Positions 50,118-60,996 are shown, numbered from the stretch's first letter. The stretch: DNA of 64,000 nucleotides from Rubrivivax sp. (GCA_022842595.1 JALHPF010000010.1:85184-149183), one strand, 5' to 3'. The notes: a model not told the origin generated them from the sequence alone. A program made the numbers and translations.

Positions 50118-51533
50118 ATGCAAGCCGACCCGACAACGGTCGGGCGCTATGTCATCCAGGGGGCTCTCGGTCGCGGTGCGATGGGGGCCATCTACAAGGC
50201 GCACGACCCCGACATCGACCGGCCGGTGGCGATCAAGCTGATCCGCGCCGACCTGCTGGAAAGCAGCGAACGCGACAGCTTCATCGCCCGCTTCAGGCGC
50301 GAAGCCCGCGCGGCCGGCCGCTGCCAGCACCCGAACATCATCGCGCTGTACGACTTCTCGCTGCACGAAGGCAACCCCTTCCTGGCGATGGAATTCGTCG
50401 ACGGCCTGACGCTGAGCCAGTCGCGCCCGGTGGGTGGGCGCTTCGCGGCGGAGGACACGGTCTTCGTCGCCCTGCAATTGCTGGCCGCGTTGCAGGCTGC
50501 GCACGCCGCGGGCATCGTGCACCGCGACATCAAGCCGGCCAACCTCATGCTGGTGGGCGGCAGCCATGTGAAGGTGGCCGACTTCGGCATCGCGCGGCTG
50601 GACACCTCGCAGCTCACGCAGCGCGAATCGGTCATCGGCACGCCCAGCTACATGTCGCCCGAGCAGTGCCGCGGCGAAGCGGTGGACGGCCGCAGCGACC
50701 TGTTCTCCACCGGCGTGCTGCTGTTCGAGATGCTGGCCGGGCAGAAGCCTTTTGCCGGCGCGACATCGGCCGAAGTGCTGACGAAGCTGCTGCGCGACCC
50801 GCCACCCGACTTGCGCGCACTGGTGCCCGGCATTCCTGAGGCACTGGTGGCCGTGGTCGAACGCAGCCTGGCCAAGGACGCCAGCGAGCGCTTCGCGAGC
50901 GCGGTCGACATGGCCGCCGCGCTGAAGCTGGCGGCCGAGGCCAGCGGAACCGACTACGACGAGCGCACGCTGATTGCGCCGCAGCGCCAGGCGGCGCCCG
51001 ATGCGCGGCCTGGCAGCCAGACGTCTGCGACCACCTTCGACCCGCAGTTGCTCGACACCTTGTCGCGCAAGCTCGCGGAAATGCTCGGCCCGATCGCGCC
51101 CTACCTGGTGCAGAGCGCGCTGCGCCGGGCCACGTCGGTCGAGGCGCTGTGCGCCGAACTCGAGAGCAAGGTCGACCTGCCCACCGACCGCCTGGCTTTC
51201 CAGGCCGAGGTGCGCCGGCAGCTCGAGCGCAGCCGCAACGCAGGCGCGACGCAGCAAGCCGCGCGCACCGGCGGTACCGGTGGCAGGGCCGCCCTGGGCG
51301 GTACGGGTGGCCCGACCGACGCCGCCAGCGCCAGCGTCGCGCCGATCTCGGCAGCCGACATCGAACGGGTGCAGACCGCACTGGCACGGCATGTCGGGCC
51401 GATGGCGCGCGTGATGATCAAGCGCGCACTGGCCAACGCGGTGTCCACCGCGGCCCTGCGCGACAGCCTGGCGGCGCAGATTCCCGACGAACCCGGACGC
51501 CAGGCCTTCCTGCGCGAACTGGCTGCCGTCTGA
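50118..51533 (+). CDS. ppkA: T6SS-linked Ser/Thr protein kinase (PpkA/ImpN-type)
   Basis: 471 residues. The Hanks kinase domain (~10-270) has GRGAMGAIYKA, VAIKLI, HRDIKPANL, DFG and GTPSYMSPEQ. After a linker come two related helical repeats of ~60 residues: FDPQLLDTLSRKLAEMLGP and IERVQTALARHVGPMAR, each ending with a QAFLREL or AFQAEVRRQL-type segment. There is no transmembrane segment, unlike PpkA of Pseudomonas, so the heme/HAMP protein may supply the membrane link. It probably phosphorylates a target recognised by the TagH FHA domain and is opposed by the TagF-PP2C. Confidence 0.92.
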   Translation: MQADPTTVGRYVIQGALGRGAMGAIYKAHDPDIDRPVAIKLIRADLLESSERDSFIARFRREARAAGRCQHPNIIALYDFSLHEGNPFLAMEFVDGLTLSQSRPVGGRFAAEDTVFVALQLLAALQAAHAAGIVHRDIKPANLMLVGGSHVKVADFGIARLDTSQLTQRESVIGTPSYMSPEQCRGEAVDGRSDLFSTGVLLFEMLAGQKPFAGATSAEVLTKLLRDPPPDLRALVPGIPEALVAVVERSLAKDASERFASAVDMAAALKLAAEASGTDYDERTLIAPQRQAAPDARPGSQTSATTFDPQLLDTLSRKLAEMLGPIAPYLVQSALRRATSVEALCAELESKVDLPTDRLAFQAEVRRQLERSRNAGATQQAARTGGTGGRAALGGTGGPTDAASASVAPISAADIERVQTALARHVGPMARVMIKRALANAVSTAALRDSLAAQIPDEPGRQAFLRELAAV

Positions 51534-51577
51534 TTTCGCCTTGCGCCCTGCGCCCGCGCCGCCGCGTTCAGGCGTTT

Positions 51578-53143
51578 TCAGTCACCCAGCACCCTGAGCG
51601 CCTGCCACACCGGCCAGCGCTCGCGCAGCAGGTTGGCGAGCGCCTGCCGCAGACCGACCAGCACCTCTTCAGGGGGCGGCAGGCCGGCTGGCAGCAGGCG
51701 CTGCACGAGCCAGTCGACATCGGGCGGCTGCCGGGGCTGGCCTGGCAAGGGCAAGGGCTGCGATTGCCACCTGACGCTGGCGAGATGCGCGGTCGCCAGC
51801 TCCAGCGGCGTCGCCGTCAATCCGCCGCCCAGCGCCGGTACTGCCAGCCCGAGCTGACCCGCGCCGCTGCCGTGGGGCGCCAGCCGCCTGGCCACCACGG
51901 CGTTGAAGCGGCGGGCCGAGGCCGCGGCCTGCTCGCTGCCGCCACGGCCAGGCTCGTGCCACAAGGGCACGGCGCGGCGCGCGCCGACAAAAAGTGCGGC
52001 CATCTCACCCGGCGTCACCTGGGCGCACCCGGGCAGTTGGCAGAGCTCGCCCACGGTATGCGGGCGCTCGGCCAGCGCCGCCAGCACGGAAGCCACGATC
52101 GCCGGGGGCAGCTCGGCCTCGCCGGCCTGGGCGTGCAGCAGCGGCTTGGCCTGGCTGTGCGTGGCGCTGGCCAGCCACAGCCTGTCGACACGGGCATCGC
52201 CAGCGGCAGCGCGGCGTCCACGCACGAAGACATCGCGCCTGAAGGCCCGGGGTACGCACAGATCGAACATCAGCTCGCGGCCGGCGGCATCTGGCGCGGC
52301 CTCCCACAGCGCGCGCTGGGCCGGCGACAAGGACATCTGCGGAAAGTTCTCGTCGATGGTGGCCGAACCCAGGTAGTCGCAGCGCGCGGTGGCCAGCGCC
52401 GCCGCCACGTCGGCATGGAAACAGGGTCGCCAGTGTTCGGTCTCGAACTCGTGCAGCAGGTAGCCCAGGCGGGCGTCCTTGAGCTGGTCGGTGAGCAGCC
52501 TCCGCCAGCTGGAAGACGGCAGGTGGGCCGGTTCGGCAGCGATCAGTTCATTCACGCGGCGCGAGGCTTCGGCCACGCCTTCGGCACTGCTGCCGGCGGT
52601 CAGCATCGACCAGCGGACCAGGCGCGCCAGGCCCAGCGCCCCGCTGGCGCCCGGCAGGGCGTTGTAGCCCATGACCACCAGGCCGCCGGGCTTGAGCCTG
52701 CGGCGCAGCAGGCGCAGCACGCCTTCACGCACCGGGTCGCCCACCCACGACCAGACACCGTGCACGGTGACGAGGTCGAACTCGGGCATCGCGTCGACCT
52801 CGGCGTCGGTCAGCGCAGCCAGGTCGGCGTCGATGAAGCGCGCATTCGCGAGACCGGCTTCGGCCACCATGCTGCGGGCTTCGGCCACATGGGCGGGGTT
52901 GTAGTCCAGGCCCAGCACCTGCCACAGCGGGTTGCTGGCAGCCAGCACCTGCGCGGTGTGGCCGGTGCCGCAGCCCACTTCCAGGATCGACAGCGGCGTG
53001 TCGGCACCCACGTCCCAGGCCACGCCCATCAAGGCGCAGATCAGCCGCAGGTGGGCGGGCGACTGGAAACCGTGCCAGGCCGGCGGGTAGGGTTCGCGGA
53101 TCGGGTAGCCGCCAGACCAGCTGTTGGCTGCAGGGAAGCTCAT
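51578..53143 (-). CDS. SAM-dependent methyltransferase with a methyltransferase-regulatory domain, in the T6SS cluster
   Basis: 521 residues from ATG 53143. The class I methyltransferase domain carries ILEVGCGTGHTAQVL at ~53-67, VLGLDYNPAHV as motif II, and a LVTVHGVWSWV segment. From ~210 the sequence fits the MethyTransf_Reg type, an architecture shared with rickettsial protein-lysine methyltransferases of outer-membrane proteins. Beyond ~380 is an Ala/Gly-rich tail with little similarity. It is not a standard T6SS gene, lies 19 bases after tssG on the same strand, and may methylate a T6SS or envelope protein. This is inference. Confidence 0.75.
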   Translation of the reverse strand: MSFPAANSWSGGYPIREPYPPAWHGFQSPAHLRLICALMGVAWDVGADTPLSILEVGCGTGHTAQVLAASNPLWQVLGLDYNPAHVAEARSMVAEAGLANARFIDADLAALTDAEVDAMPEFDLVTVHGVWSWVGDPVREGVLRLLRRRLKPGGLVVMGYNALPGASGALGLARLVRWSMLTAGSSAEGVAEASRRVNELIAAEPAHLPSSSWRRLLTDQLKDARLGYLLHEFETEHWRPCFHADVAAALATARCDYLGSATIDENFPQMSLSPAQRALWEAAPDAAGRELMFDLCVPRAFRRDVFVRGRRAAAGDARVDRLWLASATHSQAKPLLHAQAGEAELPPAIVASVLAALAERPHTVGELCQLPGCAQVTPGEMAALFVGARRAVPLWHEPGRGGSEQAAASARRFNAVVARRLAPHGSGAGQLGLAVPALGGGLTATPLELATAHLASVRWQSQPLPLPGQPRQPPDVDWLVQRLLPAGLPPPEEVLVGLRQALANLLRERWPVWQALRVLGD

Positions 53144-53162
53144 GCGTTTCCTGGGTTGGACC

Positions 53163-54134
53163 TCAAGCGCGCAAGACGGCTTCACCAGCCACTTCGCGTC
53201 GCGGGCGGGGTGCGGTCAGCCAGCTCGTCCAGCCCAGCCGGGCGGGGCTGCCGCCGGCACGGGGCAGCTGCATCGCGGGCACTTCGCCTGGCTGCAGCAC
53301 CGGGTTGAAGGCGAAGTCGACCTCGGGCCCGACGAACAGGCGTGTCAGCTCCACCAGCCGGGTGTGCAGCGGCGCACCCGGCAACAGCTTCTCGAAGTCC
53401 TGATGCGACATCGGGCCCATCTGGATGAGGAAGCGCGCCGATGCGTCCCACACCTGGACACCGGCAGCCACGTCCACGCCCAGCTGCACATGGCGGCCGG
53501 GCATGCCCAGTGCCGTCAGCCGCGACTGTTCGGCCGGCGGCAGCCGCACCCAGCTGCCCGAGAACTCGACGATGCGTACCTCGCACCCGGCTTCCTCGGA
53601 CAACATGCCACGCAGGCGCTCGGCACTTCGCGCCCGGGAAGACAGTGCGCCGGCATGGAACAACAGGGCCTGCAAGGGCGTGCTCAGCGTCTCGGTGAGA
53701 TGCGGCGTGCCCAGCCCGACGGCCGCGGCCAGCACACGTTCGGCCGGTGCCGGGTCGCGCGTGGGCCGATAGCGCGCGCCGGCCTTCACGAACAGGCCGA
53801 CGAAGCGGCGCGAGAGCATGTCGAAGAAGCCGTGCAGCGCAGCGGAACGACGGCGGTCCTCGCCGTCGACCCAGGCCGTGTAGTGGCGTGGCATCACGCC
53901 GCCGGGGCCGACGAGACCCATCGTGGGTGTCGTCAGCTGCTGGTCTTCGGGCCGCGTCTGGGCCACCTCGCGGCTGGCAAAGCCCAGCTTCGACGAGGTG
54001 CGGAAGTCGATCTCGGTGGGGTCGACGCCGGGGGCCAGCACCGCTGCGGCCTGGTCCAGGCTGAAACGTGCGGGCTCGTTCTTCAGCCGGTCCAGAGCGC
54101 TGGGCGCCGGGCGCGGGGCGTCAGCCTGGCTCAC
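53163..54134 (-). CDS. tssG: T6SS baseplate protein TssG
   Basis: 323 residues starting at GTG 54134, which overlaps the tssF stop as GTGA. EIDFRTSSKLGFASREV and MPRHYTAWVDGEDRRRSAALHGFFDML are conserved in TssG/ImpH. TssG is part of the wedge complex with TssE, TssF and TssK. It lies between tssF and the methyltransferase. Confidence 0.92.
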   Translation of the reverse strand: MSQADAPRPAPSALDRLKNEPARFSLDQAAAVLAPGVDPTEIDFRTSSKLGFASREVAQTRPEDQQLTTPTMGLVGPGGVMPRHYTAWVDGEDRRRSAALHGFFDMLSRRFVGLFVKAGARYRPTRDPAPAERVLAAAVGLGTPHLTETLSTPLQALLFHAGALSSRARSAERLRGMLSEEAGCEVRIVEFSGSWVRLPPAEQSRLTALGMPGRHVQLGVDVAAGVQVWDASARFLIQMGPMSHQDFEKLLPGAPLHTRLVELTRLFVGPEVDFAFNPVLQPGEVPAMQLPRAGGSPARLGWTSWLTAPRPRREVAGEAVLRA

Positions 54135-55960
54135 AGCAGCACACGGGTGCCGCTGCGCGGCGGCCACGACGCCACCGCACCACTGCGGCCGCGCAGGTGC
54201 GCCGAGGTGCGCACGAAACCGTTGATCGACACCTGCAGGGCAAACAGGCGTTCCAGCACACCGGCCAGCAGGAACAGGCCACCGGCCGTCCAGGCCTGCG
54301 GCTCGAAAGTCAGCTGGATGTCGATGCCGCGGGCAAAGTTGCCGGGCCGGGTGCCCGGCAGCCGCGCGACGCTGGGCGTGGCATTCACCGAAACGATGCC
54401 GTCGAGCGCCAGCCGCGTTTCCGGCACGTCGCGCAGGTCGTGCAGGCGCAGCATCTCGCGCAGCGCCAGGGCCGCCTGTTCACCGCCGGTCACGCCCAGA
54501 TGGTTCAGTGCCAGGTGCGAGACGAGCCGCCAGCCACTGCGTTCACGCAGCTGCGGCCGCAACGTGGCCGTCGGCGGCGCCAGGCACAGCGCACCGCTGG
54601 CGGCGGCCGCGGGGTCGCTGATGCGCAGCGCCGGCTGGCCGCCGCCGAAGGGCAGCAGCGAAGGCATGTCGCGATTGCAGCAGGTCAGGTCGATGCTGAG
54701 CACGCCGTCGGCGGGCAGGGCCGGGTCGAACTGCGGGTCGCGCATCATCAGCCGGGTTTCGGTGCCGCCCAGGATGGCCGGGGCCGGGCGCCGCGCGGCC
54801 AGCCAGCTCAGGCCCTCGGCGTCGGGCTCGGTGCCGAATTCGTGCTTGAGGCGCTGGAAGTGCGGCACCTTGCGCGGCAGCGGGGCTTCGGGGCGGCTCA
54901 GGCGCACGTCCTCGATCGCGTAGGCCTCGAGCGCGGCGGGGCGCCGGGCGTCGGGTACCACGAGCCATTCCGACTGCGTGCCGTCCAGTGCGATCGGTTC
55001 ACCGGCCTGCTGGAAGAGGTTGATCGCAGGCGTCGCCCCGAGCACGAAGTTCTCTTCGCTGACGCTGCGTTCGAGCTCGCCGCTGGTGCGCGCCAGGTAG
55101 ATGAAGACTTCGAGCGCGCCGCTGGCCTGCACCAGACTGCGGGCCTCCAGGCCCGACAGCTCGATGTACAGGAACTTGGCCGGGAAGGCGAAGTACTCGG
55201 TCAGCAGCCGGTGGCCGGAAAAGGCGCGTTGCGGCCAGGGCAGCGCGGCCTCGTCGGCTTCGAAGCCGACCTGGCAGAGGGCCTCGCGCGGCAGGAAGGT
55301 GGGGCGCGGGTCGCCGGTGCCGTCGGCCAGGGCGATGGACAGGGTCGACGTGCACAGCAATTCGAGCAGCTGCGTGGGCAGCTGGCCAGTGCCACGCAGG
55401 TGCAGCCGCAGCTTGTCCAGGCCGAGTTCATTGAAAGGCAGGTCGGGCACCGTGGTGACCAGGCTCAGCCGCAGCACCGCGGCGGCGCGCGGCGCATGCG
55501 GGTTGGCCGGCGCCGGCAGCGGCAGGCCCGACAGCCGGGCCTTTTCGATGGCCAGCGGCCAGAGCACGGTGTCGTGGCAGGTGCGGTACTGAAGCGATTC
55601 GCCACGCACCGGCTGCGTCAGCAGCGGCGTGCCACGCGCCACGCGCGAGGCCCCGCGCGCTTCTGGCTTGGGCAGCAGCTGCACCGTGGTCATCGAAGGC
55701 ACAGGCGCCAGCAGGTGCGGGCACAGCAGTTCCAGCAATGCGTCGGACAAGTCGGCCGAATCGTCGTCCAGCCGGTGCTGCACGCGCGCGGCGAGGAAGG
55801 CCACGCCTTCGAGCAGGCGTTCGACATGCGGGTCGTCGACGGCGTCGGCGGTGATGCGCAGGCGCCCGGCCACCTTGGGGTTGGCCTCGGCGAATTCGCC
55901 CGCCAGCTTGCGGATCGCCGCGAGCTCGCGGTCGTAGTACGGCAGCAGGGCGTCGGCCAC
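54131..55960 (-). CDS. tssF: T6SS baseplate protein TssF
   Basis: 609 residues. LLPYYDRELAAIRKLAGEFAE at the start and DDPHVERLLEGVAFLAARVQHRLDD are conserved TssF/ImpG features. TssF forms the wedge with TssG. The stop overlaps tssG (GTGA), and the ATG follows tssE by four bases. Confidence 0.94.
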   Translation of the reverse strand: MADALLPYYDRELAAIRKLAGEFAEANPKVAGRLRITADAVDDPHVERLLEGVAFLAARVQHRLDDDSADLSDALLELLCPHLLAPVPSMTTVQLLPKPEARGASRVARGTPLLTQPVRGESLQYRTCHDTVLWPLAIEKARLSGLPLPAPANPHAPRAAAVLRLSLVTTVPDLPFNELGLDKLRLHLRGTGQLPTQLLELLCTSTLSIALADGTGDPRPTFLPREALCQVGFEADEAALPWPQRAFSGHRLLTEYFAFPAKFLYIELSGLEARSLVQASGALEVFIYLARTSGELERSVSEENFVLGATPAINLFQQAGEPIALDGTQSEWLVVPDARRPAALEAYAIEDVRLSRPEAPLPRKVPHFQRLKHEFGTEPDAEGLSWLAARRPAPAILGGTETRLMMRDPQFDPALPADGVLSIDLTCCNRDMPSLLPFGGGQPALRISDPAAAASGALCLAPPTATLRPQLRERSGWRLVSHLALNHLGVTGGEQAALALREMLRLHDLRDVPETRLALDGIVSVNATPSVARLPGTRPGNFARGIDIQLTFEPQAWTAGGLFLLAGVLERLFALQVSINGFVRTSAHLRGRSGAVASWPPRSGTRVLL

Positions 55961-55964
55961 GGTT

Positions 55965-56495
55965 TCAGCTTTCGCGCACGGTGACGTCGCGGCTCACGGG
56001 TTCGAGCAGGGTCTCGAAGCTGACGGGTTCCGGCACCGGGTCGGCGCGCAGCACGGCGTCGACCTTCATGCGCAGCGTGCCGCCAAGGCCACCGTCCTGC
56101 TTGGCCAGCGTCACGCTGATGTTCATCAGGCGCGGCTCGAAGCGGCGGATCGTGGCCTCGACCTCGCGCAGCAGGCTCACCCGCAACTCGGGCACGCTGT
56201 AGGTGCCGGAAGCCGGGTCGGGGATGCCGTAGTTGATGAGCGATGTCGGCAGCTCGGTCAGCAGGCGCGGCAGCGGGCGACGGCGGCGGCGCGCGTTGAG
56301 CAGGCACTCCAGGTCGCGCCGCACGGCCGCGTGCAACCGATCCAGCGCCTCGGCCGCGCTGGGGGCATGGCCGTGCGGGGCATCATCGTCGGCGTCGAAC
56401 AGACGGTCGAGCAGTGGCAGGTGGGCACGTTGCGGTGGCTGGCGGCCACCACTGCCTGCGCCCCCGCCACCGCCGCCGGGCTTGCCCTGGTTCAA
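55965..56495 (-). CDS. tssE: T6SS baseplate protein TssE (gp25-like) with a TTG start
   Basis: 176 residues. The core contains LLDRLF, LLTELPTSLINYGIPD (a gp25/TssE hallmark) and EPRLMNISVTL. I place the start at TTG 56495, which overlaps the tagJ stop as TTGA, matching the overlaps in this operon. No nearby ATG or GTG in this frame gives a better start, and codons further upstream lie inside tagJ. TssE initiates sheath assembly on the baseplate. Confidence 0.85.
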   Translation of the reverse strand: MNQGKPGGGGGGAGSGGRQPPQRAHLPLLDRLFDADDDAPHGHAPSAAEALDRLHAAVRRDLECLLNARRRRRPLPRLLTELPTSLINYGIPDPASGTYSVPELRVSLLREVEATIRRFEPRLMNISVTLAKQDGGLGGTLRMKVDAVLRADPVPEPVSFETLLEPVSRDVTVRES

Positions 56496-57295
56496 TCGAA
56501 CACCACGGTTTCCAGGGCGGTGAAGGCCACCACCTGCTCGCCCACCAGCAGCATGCGCTGGCCGCGGCCGCGCACGGGGCCGTCCTCGGGCTCGGTCCAT
56601 TCGGTGGCGCGGCCCAGTTGCAGGGCGCTGTCGGTCTCGGCGGTGGCGCCCAGGTAGATGGCGGGCAGGTAAACCACGCCTTCGGTGCCGTCCTTCAGGT
56701 CGATGGCGCAGCGCCGCCAGATCAGGTCGCGAGTGCGGCGCGGTGGGTCGAAGGCCAGCGACTGCACCCGCGACACCGGCACCAGGATGTAGTCGCCCGC
56801 GGTCGTGAGCACTTCGAATTCAGCGGCCAGCAGGTCGTCGGCGTCGCGCAGGTCGTCGAACGCCTGGACCGTGCCGTCGGCTGCCTCCAGCCGCCCCGGC
56901 GCCCGCGCCCGCAACGATTCCACTTCTTCGGCTGCCGCCTGCGCGCCAGCCACGTCGCCCAGCCGCAGCAGCATGCGCGCGCGCAGTGCCGCTTGCTGGG
57001 CCGGGGTGGCGTCGTCGCCCTGGTACTTCGGCGGGCGGCCTTCGCGCAGCACCTGCGTTCGCAGCACTTCGGCGCGCAGCAGCTTGCGGAATTCAAGCAC
57101 TGCCGGGTTGGGCTCGTGCAGGGCCGCCGCGTCGAGCATGCGGTCGGCGCGCTCGGCCTCACCGGTGCACAGCAGCAGTTCGGCCATCAGCCAGCGCGCG
57201 TCGGCATCGGTCGGTGCGGCCTTCACTGCGGCAGTGGCGGCTGCGAGGGCACCGGCAATGTCGCCGGCACGAAGGGCATCTCCAGCTGTGGTCAT
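56492..57295 (-). CDS. tagJ: T6SS accessory protein TagJ (ImpE)
   Basis: 267 residues. The N-terminal half has TPR-like helices; the C-terminal half contains ILVPVSRVQSLAFDPPRR and DGTEGVVYLPAIYLG, characteristic of ImpE/TagJ. It binds the sheath component TssB and assists ClpV function. Position between impD and tssE is typical of imp clusters. Confidence 0.9.
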   Translation of the reverse strand: MTTAGDALRAGDIAGALAAATAAVKAAPTDADARWLMAELLLCTGEAERADRMLDAAALHEPNPAVLEFRKLLRAEVLRTQVLREGRPPKYQGDDATPAQQAALRARMLLRLGDVAGAQAAAEEVESLRARAPGRLEAADGTVQAFDDLRDADDLLAAEFEVLTTAGDYILVPVSRVQSLAFDPPRRTRDLIWRRCAIDLKDGTEGVVYLPAIYLGATAETDSALQLGRATEWTEPEDGPVRGRGQRMLLVGEQVVAFTALETVVFD

Positions 57296-57326
57296 CGGCG
57301 TCTTTCGTTGGGGCTTCGTTGGGGGT

Positions 57327-58853
57327 TCAGGCGGTGGCGTTGCGCGGGGAGAACTCGGTCACCAGGCGGAAGGTGGCACCGATGTCGTCGAGCTGGTGGT
57401 GCGGCTGCAGATGCACGGTGCAGTTGTACACGCCCGGGCGGCTTTCGCGTTCACGCACTTCCACGCGCGCTGCGAGCAAGGGGTACTTGGCCGTCGACTC
57501 GACGCTGCTCAGGCCGCCGCCGCTGACGAAGCCATTGAGCCAGCGCTGCAGCCGCGATTCCACGTCTTTCGGGTCGAGGAAGCTGCCGACCATGTCGCGG
57601 CCCATCATCTTCACGCAGTGGGCGAAACGGCTGACGCAGAGGATGGAATTGATCTGCGCGGAAATGCGCTGGTTGGCCTGCGCCACCGCAGTCGTCATGC
57701 GCGGCGGCCGGTGCAGCGAAGGGAGGGCCCCGAAACAGGCTTCGGACAGGCCGTCGAGTGCCGCCAGCGGAATGAGTCCGGCGTCGCTGATCTGGTTTTC
57801 CTGCTCGTCGGTGAAGGCCACTTCCAGCGGCGCACGGGCTGGCGCTTCGGCCGGCACGTCGGAAAAGAAGCGCTCGAACGGCAGGTCTTCGAGCACGCCT
57901 CCGCGGGCTTCGGCCAGGATGTCGGCGCCCCGCACTTCGGCCGGCCAGGCATAGCGGTCGAAGGCGCGAACGGCCGCAGCGGCAAAACCATAGACCGGGC
58001 TGGTCCAGACACGGTCGGTGGCCTCCGGCATGTAGCCACGGTAGCGGAAGCGGTCGACGCGGCAGCCATCGTCGGGCCAGGCCGGTCGCGCCAGCACCCG
58101 CGGCAGCGCGATGCCGATGAATCGCAGGTCTTCCTGCGTTGCGGCCTGCCGCCAGCGCTGGTGGTCGGCGCCCTGCAGCATCCTGGCGGGGTCGAAGCCC
58201 GGGGTGATGGCAGAAAAACTCTCCACACCCAGCAGTTCGGGCGCGGCACTGAAGATCATGGGCGAAAACGCCGCCGCGGCAATGCCCGCCAGCCCCGACA
58301 AAGCGCTGATGTCGTCGGTGGGGTGCAGGGCACCGGGGCGGTGGCGGATCTCGTAGTCGCAGGCGATCAGGCCGAAGGGCTCGCCGCCGGCCATGCCGAA
58401 CTGTTCTTCATGGATCTTGCGGAAGAGCTGGCTCTGGTCGAATTCGATCGCCCGGTCGATGTCGCGGCAGATCTCGACCCAGCGCGCCTGAAACATCTTC
58501 AGCCGCACCACATGGCCCTTGCCCTGCGGCAGACGGTCGACCAGCCAGGCCAGACCACGCCAGGAACCTTCGAGGCGCTGCAGCCGCGGATGGCGCAGCA
58601 CGGCGTCGAGCTGCGCGGAAATCAGCGCGTCGAGCCGCGCAATGTCGCGGTCGATGGCGGCGCGCAGCGCACCCAGCCGGTCGGGCTGGGCCCACAGCCA
58701 GGCCAGCCAGTCCGGCCCGAACCAGGCCTGCAGGTGCAGCCGGGCATCAGCACTGGCCACGAAGCCGGCCAGTTCTGACGCCGCAGCCGACTTGCCCCAG
58801 AACTTCCCGGCCAGGACGGCTTCGCGAAGCGCTCCTGCGGGTGGGCCGGACAT
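57327..58853 (-). CDS. Second TssC-family protein (ImpD-like)
   Basis: 508 residues. The core EGSWRGLAWLVDRLP and FDQSQLFRKIHEEQFG are shared with TssC, as is SRFAHCVKMMGRDMVGSFLDPKDVE, but overall the sequence diverges and an N-terminal extension is present. Rhizobium-type imp clusters carry two genes of this family, impC and impD. ImpD may modify the sheath or baseplate. It lies 20 bases after tssC. Confidence 0.88.
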   Translation of the reverse strand: MSGPPAGALREAVLAGKFWGKSAAASELAGFVASADARLHLQAWFGPDWLAWLWAQPDRLGALRAAIDRDIARLDALISAQLDAVLRHPRLQRLEGSWRGLAWLVDRLPQGKGHVVRLKMFQARWVEICRDIDRAIEFDQSQLFRKIHEEQFGMAGGEPFGLIACDYEIRHRPGALHPTDDISALSGLAGIAAAAFSPMIFSAAPELLGVESFSAITPGFDPARMLQGADHQRWRQAATQEDLRFIGIALPRVLARPAWPDDGCRVDRFRYRGYMPEATDRVWTSPVYGFAAAAVRAFDRYAWPAEVRGADILAEARGGVLEDLPFERFFSDVPAEAPARAPLEVAFTDEQENQISDAGLIPLAALDGLSEACFGALPSLHRPPRMTTAVAQANQRISAQINSILCVSRFAHCVKMMGRDMVGSFLDPKDVESRLQRWLNGFVSGGGLSSVESTAKYPLLAARVEVRERESRPGVYNCTVHLQPHHQLDDIGATFRLVTEFSPRNATA

Positions 58854-58873
58854 GGCGTGCCGCCAGTGCCCCT

Positions 58874-60370
<1,497 letters not shown>

Positions 60371-60374
60371 GGGC

Positions 60375-60881
60375 TCAACCTTCCGACTTCTTGATGCCGA
60401 GCTCGGCCGACAGCGCGTCGAGCTTCGATTTGTCCTGCAGCACCTGCTCGAGCAGGCCTTCCAGTTCCTCGGACAGGTCGGCCTTGCTGACCAGGTCGCG
60501 CAGGCGGCTGCGGGTCTCGAGCATGGCCTTCAGCGCGGGCACCTGTTCGGCCACCTTGGCCGGGTCGAAGTCGTCGAGCGACTTGAACTTCAGGTTGACG
60601 GCCATCTGGCTGTCGTCACCGGCCAGGGTGTTGTCGACCTTCAGGTTCAAGCCGGGGGCGACACGGGCCATCACGTCATTGAAGTTGTCGCGGTCGATCT
60701 GCACGAACTTGCGTTCAGCCAGCGGCTTGATGGGCTCGGTGGGATCGCCGGCATAGTCGCCCATGACGCCAACCACGAATGGCAGCTCGCGCACGATGGC
60801 GGCACCGTCGGTCTCGACGTCATAGGTGATGTGGACACGGGGTTTGCGGACCCGGGCGAGTTTTTCGTGGACGCTGTTCAT
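60375..60881 (-). CDS. tssB: T6SS contractile sheath protein TssB
   Basis: 168 residues from ATG 60881, which has GAGGA four bases upstream; the longer open frame to 60953 has no family support. [26 protein letters not shown] and [19 protein letters not shown] are conserved in TssB/VipA. With TssC it forms the sheath. It starts the third T6SS block, divergent from the LysM lipoprotein. Confidence 0.95.
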   Translation of the reverse strand: MNSVHEKLARVRKPRVHITYDVETDGAAIVRELPFVVGVMGDYAGDPTEPIKPLAERKFVQIDRDNFNDVMARVAPGLNLKVDNTLAGDDSQMAVNLKFKSLDDFDPAKVAEQVPALKAMLETRSRLRDLVSKADLSEELEGLLEQVLQDKSKLDALSAELGIKKSEG

Positions 60882-60946
60882 GCTTTCCTCAAGATACGTG
60901 GCGGGAAAAGTCCGGTAGAACCAGCGCCAGGACGTGCGCTCGTACA

Positions 60947-60996
60947 GATACAAAAGGTATCACAGGACCCGTTCGGATTCCACGATTTCATCGTGG
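60947..60996. repeat. Two inverted repeats in the tssB/LysM-lipoprotein divergent promoter region
   Basis: GATAC-N5-GTATC (60947-60961) and CCACGAT-TTC-ATCGTGG (60980-60996) are perfect inverted repeats, in the 203-base gap. They are plausible operators controlling one or both genes. No sigma-54 element was seen here. Confidence 0.5.

Noticed and set aside
54068..55984. Long plus-strand open frame opposite tssF
   Set aside because: Shadow of tssF; composition rich in Arg/Gln/Gly as expected of an antisense frame.
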